Source of the DNA: JAKSUT01 sp045616505
GTDB lineage: Bacteria > Cyanobacteriota > Vampirovibrionia > Gastranaerophilales > Gastranaerophilaceae
DNA length: 33,057 bases
NCBI GenBank assembly: GCA_045616505.1
Contig: JAZLGV010000081.1
Coordinates: 1-33,057, forward strand
Direction of reading: 5' to 3'
Positions 1 through 7,097 of this stretch are shown in pieces (position 1 is the stretch's first letter; every line of letters starts with the position of its first letter). The notes under the pieces are model-generated. The model was not told the origin of the DNA. It saw nothing but the letters and a program-made list of their open reading frames with translations, and did not search any database. The position numbers and the translations under genes are program-made.

Positions 1-1458
1 GTTCATTGAAACTTTGTCTTTTTTAGCATCAGATAACAAGCGAATATCTGTGATTTTCAAAGTACCAGTACTTGAACCATTTAGGGTTGCAACTTTTAAT
101 TGGTCCATTGTTTCGCTTGCCAAATCAGCATCAAGCATCAAGTTATTTGTACCAACAAGACACACTTCGTTGAGATAAACAGTTCCTGTTGAATTATTTT
201 GTAAGTTCAATGTTGAATTATTTAGTGTGAATATGGAACTTGCAAGTGGCTTTGTTGCTGTTGTTGCAGCAACTGTATTTTCACTAAGTGCTAATGTTGC
301 ATTTTTAACAGATAAATTTTTTTGAGCAAAAGAACCAGTAAGATTAACCGTACCGCCATAAATATTTGTAGTACCTTTTGGTGTTTCAGCATCAGAAACA
401 TTATAAAGATTAACAGTACCTTGTGTTTCAGAACCTGCTGTACCGTTACCATTGATATTCAAAGTAGCTTGGTTATAAATGCCGTCAATGTCATTCGGAG
501 TTACACCATCAGGAACCGTTGTTGGTTGTGTTCCTTTAAATTCAATTTTGTCTCCTGCATTGACCGTATACAAGCCAACTGTTCCTGCTATATTTGAAAT
601 AGCACCACCTTTTCCAGTTGTATTTGTTATATAGTTACCTTTAAATAAAATAGTAGATTTTTCATTTGAGGTGGATATATTTATTGTTTTTTCGTTTAAA
701 ATAGCACCACCATTAGCAGTGGCAGAATTATCTTCAAAATCACCTGTTATATTTTCGATTATACCACTATTGTAAATAGCACCACCATTAGCAGTAGTAG
801 AATTATCTTCAAAATCACCTGTTATATTGCCAATATTGCCTTTCTCATTATAAATAGCACCGCCACCACATTCATCAATAGAGTCTGCTCTAACCATGTT
901 ATATCTAAATGCAACGATATTATCTGTGACTGTGCCGTCATCAGCACCTGTTATGGTACCGATTGTTCCTGTATTATAAATAGCACCACCTTGTTTTGCA
1001 GAGTTATTTTCAAAAGCAATTTTGAAAGGTTGGATACTACGATCGTGCTCAGCACCTGTTATACTTGTAATTGTACCATTATTATTAATCGCACCACCTG
1101 CATTATCATTATTAAAACCTTCCATAGTAATATTGGTAAGAGTTAAATTACCGCCTGTAGCAACATCAAATCCTTTATAAGCAGTATTATCAAATAATTT
1201 TATGGCTTTTTCATAGCCAACAATATCTAATTTTTTAGAGATTGTTATATCACCGTCGGGCGATGCAACATTACGATAAATGCTATTTAGAAGATTTATT
1301 GTGAGTGGTGGTGCAGGCTCTTCAATAATATTTTTTAAATCCATCCAATTTAAAGTATCTTCCGCAAATGACGGACTTGCAAATAATATTCCAACCATCA
1401 ATGCTGATACTAATAACTTGTTAGCTTTCTTAATTTTTTGACGCTATTTCTTCTGCAT
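1..1458 (-). CDS. Pmp-like GGAI/FxxN-repeat surface protein, cut by the left window edge; stop codon just after its apparent start
   Basis: The minus strand is open without a stop from 1443 to base 1 (481 codons), so the C-terminus lies outside the window. The product begins with a Lys-rich segment, then a hydrophobic signal peptide (LLVSALMVGILFASPSFA, cleavage likely before ED). Repeats follow that combine FExN with GGAI, for example FENNSAKQGGAIYN and FEDNSTTANGGAIYN. That pairing is the hallmark of chlamydial polymorphic membrane proteins and related beta-helix autotransporters. Further on it is Asn/Thr/Gly-rich, as in a beta-helix passenger; any membrane barrel would lie off the window. 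The likely role is adhesion or another surface function. The start is odd: an ATG at 1456-1458 has a GGAG ribosome site 7 nt upstream, but the fifth codon is TAG (1444-1446). The next in-frame option is ATT at 1432-1434, giving MKKANK before the signal peptide. It may be a pseudogene, use a rare start, or contain a sequence error. Confidence 0.75.
700..828 (-). repeat. 75-bp-period direct repeat inside the Pmp-like gene
   Basis: Bases 700-753 and 775-828 are 54-bp copies differing at only two positions, offset by 75 bp (25 codons). They encode two near-identical ITGDFEDNS..ANGGAI units. The period is a multiple of three, so gain or loss of a unit by recombination or slippage would keep the frame. 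Confidence 0.85.
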
Positions 1459-1539
1459 TCAGATACTCCAACTTTTAGGAAAATTACCCTAATATAATTG
1501 TACTATAAAGATAGAAACAGCAGTGTTAGATAAAGATTA

Positions 1540-1548
1540 ATTATACCA
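1540..1548 (-). promoter_or_regulatory. extended -10 promoter for the Pmp-like gene
   Basis: On the minus strand this reads TGGTATAAT, a perfect -10 hexamer with the TGn extension, about 80 bp upstream of the apparent ATG. No good -35 is visible. A second weaker box, TACAAT, lies at 1497-1502. The gap 1459-1589 holds nothing else that I recognise. Confidence 0.5.
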
Positions 1549-1589
1549 TAAAGGTCTATTTTTTTGTTTTTATTAATCATTTAAAATTG

Positions 1590-2222
1590 TTATTTTTGAA
1601 ATTCAAGATTAATGTATTTTGCTAAGTTTTCAGCAATTAATTTATGTGAATTTGGGTCATAATGCAAACCGTCTTTTGAAGAAGGTTCTGCAATTTCATT
1701 AAAATCAAAATAATAACAATTATTTTGTTGAGCCATTTCTTTATATAAATAAAAAGTTTTATCAGAACGCATAACAGATATTTCATTGAATTGATAATCA
1801 AAATATCCTGAAATTACATCATTATTTAATTTAACAGGAGGGATAATTATTATTTTTGTATTTGTATTGTAATTTTTGATTATATTAATTAAATTAAGTA
1901 AGCCTGTTTTTAAAACTTTTTCATCAAAATTATATGCAAATTGTAAATCATTAGTACCTAGTGCGAGTATAATTATATTTATATTTGAATAATTGTTTAA
2001 ACAAGGTGATAAATTTTCTTGTGCACAATATTCAGAACCTTTTTCATTTTTTAGAAAAGCATTTCTGTCGCATAATCCATCTTCTATAACATTATATTCG
2101 TTTTTTAGTAATGACGACAAAATTCCGCTCCAACGCTGTGTTTCAGAGTAGCGTTCAAGAGTTTCTGCTTCAAGTCCAAAAGTATTTGAATCACCATAAC
2201 ATAAGATATTTTTCATACCCAT
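1590..2222 (-). CDS. SGNH/GDSL-family hydrolase
   Basis: A 210-residue protein with the SGNH hydrolase blocks in order: GDSNTFG near residue 10 (nucleophile Ser12), a Gly block around EDGLCDRN, LGTNDLQ (block III Asn) in the middle, and DGLHYDP near the C-terminus with the Asp and His of the triad. Family members are small esterases, lipases or acyl-carbohydrate esterases. Substrate cannot be read from sequence. No signal peptide is visible, so it is probably cytoplasmic. The start is uncertain between the ATGs at 2222 and 2216, as neither has a clear ribosome site. It lies 39 bp downstream of the secreted-protein gene on the same strand and may be cotranscribed with it. Confidence 0.8.
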   Translation of the reverse strand: MGMKNILCYGDSNTFGLEAETLERYSETQRWSGILSSLLKNEYNVIEDGLCDRNAFLKNEKGSEYCAQENLSPCLNNYSNINIIILALGTNDLQFAYNFDEKVLKTGLLNLINIIKNYNTNTKIIIIPPVKLNNDVISGYFDYQFNEISVMRSDKTFYLYKEMAQQNNCYYFDFNEIAEPSSKDGLHYDPNSHKLIAENLAKYINLEFQK

Positions 2223-2261
2223 AATTTATAGCATTATGGTAAAAAATGCAAGTTTACTTTT

Positions 2262-2987
2262 TTAGTATTTTAAATCGCTTATTTCAATATAAGTTGGAGT
2301 ATCTAATTTAAAATTCATTATATCTCCAGCTTTTGCTTTATAGTTCAAACCTTTTGCTAATGAACTTATTAATAGTCCGAAACCTTTGCAAGTTCTAGGT
2401 ACAACAATCAGTCCGACAACTGAAGCACATTCTGTCGCAACAACAGCAACGCTGATAACAGAGAAAGTTATAATTCCGATGCTTGCTGGAAATGCTCTTA
2501 ATGTGTTCAAACCTTGTGAAGATTTTAGGTATTTGCCATTTTGTGGTTCCATTTTTACTGTGTAAGTTGTTTGGTTTGGAAACATTACTTTATCAACTAT
2601 AATGTAAGCTTTTGCTCTTTTGAACATTGGTTTGCTAGGAAAAACTTTTGTGAATGTTCCTGAAAATCTTGTGTGTTTTGGTAATTTCATTCCGTTTGAA
2701 ACTGTTACATCAGAATTTAGGATGAAATCAACTCTATCGCCAACATTTGTTTCGTTTACATCAAAATCTGATTCCAATTCAAGTTCATAAATGCTTTTAG
2801 GAATAAGATATATTTTTTCATCTTCAACACCAAGTGAGAAAGTATTTCCAACTTGAGTGTAATTTTGATTGTCTGCTTGTTCGTTAGTTTGAGATGTATT
2901 TTGAATGCTTATTTCTTCTGCAAGAATTGGAGAAATCATTGTGAAATTAATTATAAATGCGAAACATATTGCTAAAATTTTTTTCAT
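2262..2987 (-). CDS. secreted or envelope protein of unknown function
   Basis: I do not recognise the family. The 241-residue product starts MKKILAICFAFIINF and has a clear Sec signal peptide ending near residue 23 (SPILA|EE). A polar Asn/Gln-rich stretch follows, then a predicted beta-rich domain (residues about 65-160). A hydrophobic segment around residues 165-195 (FPASIGIITFSVISVAVVA and onwards) could be membrane-embedded, and it contains two Cys. The C-terminal phrase AGDIMNFKLDTPTYIEI resembles the end of beta-barrel-like domains in other secreted proteins. The ATG follows a GAAAGGAAAAATAAACA leader, a fair ribosome site. An extended -10 lies upstream. It could be an outer-membrane or periplasmic factor. 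Confidence 0.6.
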   Translation of the reverse strand: MKKILAICFAFIINFTMISPILAEEISIQNTSQTNEQADNQNYTQVGNTFSLGVEDEKIYLIPKSIYELELESDFDVNETNVGDRVDFILNSDVTVSNGMKLPKHTRFSGTFTKVFPSKPMFKRAKAYIIVDKVMFPNQTTYTVKMEPQNGKYLKSSQGLNTLRAFPASIGIITFSVISVAVVATECASVVGLIVVPRTCKGFGLLISSLAKGLNYKAKAGDIMNFKLDTPTYIEISDLKY

Positions 2988-3021
2988 TGTTTATTTTTCC
3001 TTTCAAATGTAAGTTTTCTTT

Positions 3022-3030
3022 ATTATATCA
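3022..3030 (-). promoter_or_regulatory. extended -10 promoter for the secreted-protein gene
   Basis: Minus strand TGATATAAT, a perfect hexamer with TGn, 35 bp upstream of the ATG at 2987. The -35 region is not convincing. The divergent plus-strand gene starts at 3129, and the 141-bp gap 2988-3128 shows no other clear element. Confidence 0.5.
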
Positions 3031-3128
3031 TAATGCCATTGTATATTTTTGTAAAATTTTTTTCAGCGAGGTGGAAAGAAAAATTTTTAGAGTTTTTATA
3101 ACATTCGTCGTTTTAGTCTAGGAATAAT

Positions 3129-4196
3129 ATGTTTATTACATCAGTACAACCACATTTGTATAGGAATACTACTACATTAGGTAATAAAGCTGTTTCAAAA
3201 CCAGCTATTAATTCTAATGTTTCATTTGGTAGTGCTGCAAAACTAAAAAATCTTAATGAGGTAAAAGAAAAATATCTTGTTGAAGGTATAAATTATCTTT
3301 TCCCTAATGAAATTTGGACTGATTCAAAAATAGAAAAAACGATTTCAGGTTTGGATAAGAATATAAAAAAACTAATTAAAAATAATAAATTAACAAAAAA
3401 TGCAATAAATGACGAAATAAACAAGATTCTTCCAAAAAATAAACAAAATATGGTAGAAGTATTTGATTTAGAAGATTTGAGAACAAATCTCGTTAATTCT
3501 GGTTATAGCAAAGAAGATGCAAATGCTATCACAGAAAGTTGTGACGGAATACAAATGCCAGCGGGTGAAAAATCTCAAATATTCATTCCGCTTAGCAAAT
3601 ATCAAGCTAATAAAAACGATAAATTTACTCAATTAGTATTAAGAATGTCATTGGCTCACGAACTTACACATTCTTTCCAAGCAAAATTACAAAATCACGA
3701 AAATGATGACAATTATCATTATAAAAGATTAGGTTTGCAACGTCGTTATACTATTAATTTCTTTGAAAATTTTGAAGAAAAATTCTATCCAAAATTTGAA
3801 GGTCAAGATGTTTATGAACGTGATAAAAATCCTAGTGAAGAGCATTTTTATAGGTATATTAATGTTAAAAATGAAAAAGAATTGTTCAAAGATTTTGACG
3901 AAGCTATGGAAGAGCTTTTAAAAACAAAATATCAATATTACTCAAGAGAAAGATATTCTTCAAAACAGTTTTTTGATTTTTGCAAACACAAAGCTCATAA
4001 TGAAAGAATGGCTTATAGAACAAGTAATATCATGAAAGAACTTCATTACGGCGAAAACGAAAAATGTTTTATTAATTACGATTATAGAAGTAAATTGTAT
4101 GAAAAAATGGAAAAATATTTCGCACAAAAAGCAAAAACAGCAGAAGAATTTCCAGAACAAACTTACAATTACAAATTTAAAAACTTCTATGGCTAA
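3129..4196 (+). CDS. HExxH-motif putative zinc metallopeptidase with N-terminal SFG sequence
   Basis: A 355-residue, Lys/Glu/Tyr-rich protein of no family I can name. Residues 174-184 read SLAHELTHSFQ, and HELTH (His177, Glu178, His181) is the classical zinc-binding motif of gluzincin or metzincin peptidases. I cannot pick out the third ligand with confidence. The N-terminus (MFITSVQPH, then a Thr/Asn/Lys-rich linker, then NVSFGS at 30-35) is not a Sec signal. It closely resembles the N-terminus of the protein at 23696-24211. The start is supported by AGGA about 5 nt upstream. It stands alone on the plus strand with tcdA 70 bp behind. A peptidase role is inferred from the motif only. Confidence 0.6.
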   Translation: MFITSVQPHLYRNTTTLGNKAVSKPAINSNVSFGSAAKLKNLNEVKEKYLVEGINYLFPNEIWTDSKIEKTISGLDKNIKKLIKNNKLTKNAINDEINKILPKNKQNMVEVFDLEDLRTNLVNSGYSKEDANAITESCDGIQMPAGEKSQIFIPLSKYQANKNDKFTQLVLRMSLAHELTHSFQAKLQNHENDDNYHYKRLGLQRRYTINFFENFEEKFYPKFEGQDVYERDKNPSEEHFYRYINVKNEKELFKDFDEAMEELLKTKYQYYSRERYSSKQFFDFCKHKAHNERMAYRTSNIMKELHYGENEKCFINYDYRSKLYEKMEKYFAQKAKTAEEFPEQTYNYKFKNFYG

Positions 4197-4226
4197 ACAT
4201 TTGTAGTAATGTTTTGTTTATTAGGT

Positions 4227-4232
4227 TATAAT
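4227..4232 (+). promoter_or_regulatory. -10 box upstream of tcdA
   Basis: A perfect TATAAT 34 bp upstream of the tcdA ATG. The -35 is weak (TTGTAG at 4201 is 20 bp away, too far). It suggests tcdA has its own promoter rather than depending on the HExxH gene. Confidence 0.4.
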
Positions 4233-4266
4233 AGTTCTTGAAAATTTGTTTATTCGAGGCTTATTT

Positions 4267-4968
4267 ATGCAAGATATGTATTCAAGAACAGAACTATTGA
4301 TTGGAAAAGAAGCTGTTGAGAAGTTGAAAAACTCAAGAGTTGCGATTTTTGGTGCCGGTGGTGTTGGGGGCTATACAGTCGAAGCTCTTGCAAGAAGTGG
4401 TGTTGGAACTTTTGATTTGATAGATAATGATAAATTTTCTTTGTCTAATTTGAATAGACAAATTTATGCAACATTGCAAACTGTTGGTTTGTCAAAAGTA
4501 GAAGTTGCAAAAGAACGTATCGAAAGTATAAATAAATCTGCACACGTAAATGTTTATGAAACTTTTTATACTCCTGAAACTGCTGAACAATTTGATTTTA
4601 GTCAATATGATTATGTGGTTGATGCGATAGATACAGTTGTTGGAAAAATATCTTTGATAGAACAAGCTAAAAAATGTGGTGTTCCTGTTATTTCTGCGAT
4701 GGGTGCAGGGAATAAGTTGGACGCTACAAAGTTTGAGGTGGCCGATATTTCAAAAACTTCTGTTTGCCCGTTGGCAAGGGTGATTAGAACAGAATTGAAA
4801 AAACGCAAAATTGAGAATGTAAAATGTGTGTATTCAAAAGAAGTTCCAAAAAAATCAGAATTGAAAGATGAAAAAACGCAAAAACCAATTCCTGCCAGCA
4901 TTTCTTTTGTGCCGTCTGTTGTTGGCTTAATAATTGCAGGCGAAGTTGTGAAAGATTTGATAAAATAA
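4267..4968 (+). CDS. tcdA: tRNA threonylcarbamoyladenosine dehydratase
   Basis: A ThiF/UBA-type E1-like enzyme of 233 residues. By family knowledge TcdA (CsdL) uses ATP to cyclise t6A37 of tRNA to ct6A. The sequence shows the nucleotide-binding GAGGVGGYTVEAL loop, the DNDKFSLSNLNRQ block, DAIDTV, and the TcdA-characteristic C-terminal CPLARVIRTELKKR and VYSKE segments. This separates it from ThiF and MoeB, which have zinc Cys pairs. I chose ATG 4267 because GAGG lies 7 nt upstream; an in-frame TTG at 4246 has no such site. It is followed 62 bp later by the HD-GYP gene with its own promoter. Confidence 0.9.
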   Translation: MQDMYSRTELLIGKEAVEKLKNSRVAIFGAGGVGGYTVEALARSGVGTFDLIDNDKFSLSNLNRQIYATLQTVGLSKVEVAKERIESINKSAHVNVYETFYTPETAEQFDFSQYDYVVDAIDTVVGKISLIEQAKKCGVPVISAMGAGNKLDATKFEVADISKTSVCPLARVIRTELKKRKIENVKCVYSKEVPKKSELKDEKTQKPIPASISFVPSVVGLIIAGEVVKDLIK

Positions 4969-5018
4969 CGTATAAATAGGCGATATTGCTCCCTATCTTG
5001 TGTAAAAAAAATTCGTGT

Positions 5019-5024
5019 TATAAT
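5019..5024 (+). promoter_or_regulatory. -10 box predicting a leaderless HD-GYP mRNA
   Basis: TATAAT ends six bases before the ATG at 5031, so transcription would start at or next to the initiator A. There is no ribosome site between. A poor -35 (TTGTGT, 4998-5003) sits 15 bp upstream. Confidence 0.45.
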
Positions 5025-5030
5025 GTTTGT

Positions 5031-6098
5031 ATGAAAAAGATTTTGTTGTTTGAAGATGATGAATTTAGTGTGTTATATGCAAAAGCTATCTTAAATGATG
5101 CAGGCTATGATGTTGCACATTATGATGAAAGTAAGAACGTAGAAGATTTTGTCGTTGATTACAAACCTGATTTGATTTTGCTTGACGTTGAAATGCCACA
5201 CCTAAATGGTTTTGACGTTTGTCAAAAAATCAAAAAAATGAAAGAGTTTAAGAATGTTCCAGTTATTTTTGTAACAGGTCGTGCAGAAGAAGAAAATGTT
5301 GTTGCAGGGTTCAAATATGGCGCTGTTGATTACATCAGAAAACCTTATGGCAAAGAAGAACTTAAAATCAGAATAAAAACTCATTTGGAAATATCAGGTT
5401 TTGCAAAAAAAATGTCTGACTCTAATAAAAAGTTAGAAAGAAAAGTTACTAAACAAATGAAAATGATTGCTGATGCTCAAATGGGTACAATTTTCTCTTT
5501 GGCAAAATTGGCTCAATCAAGAGATGATGATACAGGCGACCATTTGGTTAGAGTTGAAAAATATTGTTATTTGATGTCTAAAAAGATGTCAAAAATGTCA
5601 AAATACAAAAAAATTATAGATGAAGATTTTATAAAAAATATTGTTAATGCAAGTTCTCTTCACGATATCGGAAAAGTTGGTATTTCTGATTTGATTTTGC
5701 TAAAACCAGGGAAACTTACTCCGGAAGAATTTGAAAAAATGAAAGCTCATACAGTCATCGGCTATGAAACATTGGCAGAAGTTGACGAAAAATTTGGCGG
5801 TAATTCTTTCATCAATATGGGAAAAGTTATTACACGTTCTCACCACGAAAGATGGGATGGAAATGGTTATCCTGACAAATTAAAAAATGAAGAAATTCCT
5901 TTGGCTGCAAGAATTATGTCTATCGCAGATGTCTATGATGCTCTTGCTACAAAAAGAGTTTATAAAGACGCTTTTCCTGTTGAAAAATGTGTTCAAATTA
6001 TCAAAGAGGGCAAAGGTACTCAATTTGACCCAAATTTGGTTGATGTGTTTGTTGCGTTGGCTGATGATTTTGCAAAAGTTCATGCTGAATTTGAATAG
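5031..6098 (+). CDS. response regulator with HD-GYP phosphodiesterase domain
   Basis: 355 residues from ATG 5031. The N-terminal CheY-like receiver (1-120) has the acidic pair EDD at 8-10, phospho-acceptor Asp52 (LILLDVEMP) and the conserved Lys in RKPYG. A helical linker follows, then an HD-GYP domain (about 145-350) with LHDIGK, a downstream HHERWDGNGYP signature and ADVYDAL. HD-GYP proteins hydrolyse cyclic di-GMP, with phosphorylation of the receiver presumably controlling activity. No kinase gene is adjacent, so this is an orphan regulator. An upstream TTG (4986) would add 15 residues with no homology to receivers. The tauE-like gene follows 18 bp downstream and is probably cotranscribed. 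Confidence 0.9.
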   Translation: MKKILLFEDDEFSVLYAKAILNDAGYDVAHYDESKNVEDFVVDYKPDLILLDVEMPHLNGFDVCQKIKKMKEFKNVPVIFVTGRAEEENVVAGFKYGAVDYIRKPYGKEELKIRIKTHLEISGFAKKMSDSNKKLERKVTKQMKMIADAQMGTIFSLAKLAQSRDDDTGDHLVRVEKYCYLMSKKMSKMSKYKKIIDEDFIKNIVNASSLHDIGKVGISDLILLKPGKLTPEEFEKMKAHTVIGYETLAEVDEKFGGNSFINMGKVITRSHHERWDGNGYPDKLKNEEIPLAARIMSIADVYDALATKRVYKDAFPVEKCVQIIKEGKGTQFDPNLVDVFVALADDFAKVHAEFE

Positions 6099-6116
6099 AT
6101 TTAAAGAGGTCAAAGT

Positions 6117-6875
6117 TTGTTATTTTCAGCGTTTATCGTTTTTATAATTTGTATTTGTTCAGGGATTTTAACAGGACTTTTAGGCATTGGTGGGGGTTTG
6201 ATTATCGTTCCAATGTTTATGACTGTTTTGCCTTTGTTTGGCGTAAATTGTTTTTCTACTCACCAAATTGTTGCGATAAGTACAACTTGCGTGTTTTTTA
6301 ATTCTGCAACGACATCTTTTTTTAGGAGAAAAGAAGAATATATCGAAAAAAGTCAGTTATTTTGGTTTTCTCTTTTTATCGTAGCAGGCACGGTATTGGG
6401 TTCTTATGTATCTTCGTTCGCGCCTGACAAATTGATTTTTTGGACATATATTTTGGTCTGTTTATTATCAATATATTTGTTGAACAAGGATATTTTTATT
6501 GATTTATCAAATTCTGTGTTCAAATTTGTTTTGTACTTGATTTTTTCTTTTATCGGGGTTTTTAGTGCGATAATAGGAATTGGTGGTGCGGTATTTTTTG
6601 CAACGACTTTAAAATGTTTTATCAATAAAGATGCAAAAGCCTTGTTGCCGTCGATAACTTTTTTGGTTTTTGTTCATGCGACATTTGCTTTTTTGTCAAA
6701 ATTGGCTTTGCACGAAGTCGTGCTAACAATTATCCCTATTGCAGTTATAGCAAGCATAATTGGTTCAAAAATCGGTATCAGAATTTCAAAAAACATCTCT
6801 CCAAGAACAATAACATTACTAATGCAATTGTTTTTGATTTTGGGAATAGTCAGAGTGTGCTTTGAAGTGTTTTAA
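6117..6875 (+). CDS. TauE/SafE-family membrane permease
   Basis: 252 residues, almost wholly hydrophobic with about eight membrane segments in two halves. Each half carries the family's glycine motif: GLLGIGGGLIIVPMF near residue 20 and GVFSAIIGIGGAVFFATT near residue 145. TauE/SafE permeases export sulfite, organosulfonates or related anions, but the substrate is not deducible here. The start is TTG at 6117, chosen because AAAGAGG sits 7 nt upstream and no better ATG exists in the first 40 codons. It probably shares a transcript with the HD-GYP gene. The tracrRNA terminator hairpin lies 95 bp downstream and may also act on this transcript, although its plus-strand T-run is poor. Confidence 0.85.
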   Translation: MLFSAFIVFIICICSGILTGLLGIGGGLIIVPMFMTVLPLFGVNCFSTHQIVAISTTCVFFNSATTSFFRRKEEYIEKSQLFWFSLFIVAGTVLGSYVSSFAPDKLIFWTYILVCLLSIYLLNKDIFIDLSNSVFKFVLYLIFSFIGVFSAIIGIGGAVFFATTLKCFINKDAKALLPSITFLVFVHATFAFLSKLALHEVVLTIIPIAVIASIIGSKIGIRISKNISPRTITLLMQLFLILGIVRVCFEVF

Positions 6876-6962
6876 AATATATAAAATGCAAAATAATTAA
6901 TTTGTGCTTTGTGTCCGTTTTTGACATTGTTAAAATTTATACTAAAAATATGAAACAATAAA

Positions 6963-6995
6963 TAAAAAGATGCCTAATACACAAGGTATTAGGCA
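6963..6995 (-). terminator. intrinsic terminator of tracrRNA
   Basis: A perfect 10-bp inverted repeat, TGCCTAATAC (6971-6980) and GTATTAGGCA (6986-6995), with a 5-nt loop. On the minus strand it is followed by TCTTTTTAT. Confidence 0.88.
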
Positions 6996-7048
6996 GAACT
7001 TTTCGAATCTTTCTTACTTTAGTAACGATTCAAAAATATTTATTGTAC
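6963..7048 (-). ncRNA. tracrRNA of the type II-C CRISPR system
   Basis: The minus strand here carries an anti-repeat. Plus-strand bases 7016-7051 match the crRNA-sense repeat at 29 of 36 positions, with mismatches clustered at repeat positions 9, 10 and 12 (the usual internal bulge) and at the two ends. The RNA would start near 7048, seven bases after a consensus -10. Next come the anti-repeat, about 20 nt containing ATTCGAA, a 10-bp hairpin and a T-run ending near 6963, for roughly 86 nt. Its role by family knowledge is to pair with crRNA repeats for RNase III processing and to load Cas9. Beyond the anti-repeat I see only one stable hairpin. It is transcribed divergently from cas9. Confidence 0.9.
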
Positions 7049-7056
7049 GATATAAT
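7029..7056 (+). promoter_or_regulatory. probable cas9 promoter, overlapping the tracrRNA promoter
   Basis: Plus-strand TATAAT at 7051-7056 with a 4-of-6 -35, TTCAAA (7029-7034), 16 bp upstream. The palindrome TATAATTATA (7051-7060) holds the -10 boxes of both directions, sharing two bases. The proposed -35 lies within the anti-repeat. Confidence 0.5.
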
Positions 7057-7083
7057 TATAAAAAGAGTTTTTTTTATTGTCAA
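7055..7083 (-). promoter_or_regulatory. full-consensus sigma70 promoter for tracrRNA
   Basis: Minus strand TTGACA (7078-7083), exactly 17 bp, TATAAT (7055-7060). Both hexamers are perfect, the only such promoter I found in the window. It sits in the cas9 leader, and its -35 almost abuts the cas9 ribosome site. Confidence 0.88.
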
Positions 7084-7097
7084 TAGGAGAAATAAAT

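Noticed and set aside
322..597. A plus-strand open frame with many Cys and Asn
   Set aside because: It is antisense to the Pmp-like gene, whose frame is open over 1.4 kb and has recognisable repeats and a signal peptide.
1444..1446. Recoding of TAG as a sense codon
   Set aside because: Clear genes in the same window end in TAG (rny, the HD-GYP gene, the PHP gene), so the codon is a normal stop here.
7077..7097. TTG start for cas9 giving seven extra residues
   Set aside because: The AGGAG ribosome site serves the ATG at 7098, and Cas9 proteins begin directly before the RuvC-I strand. The TTG also lies inside the tracrRNA -35 region.
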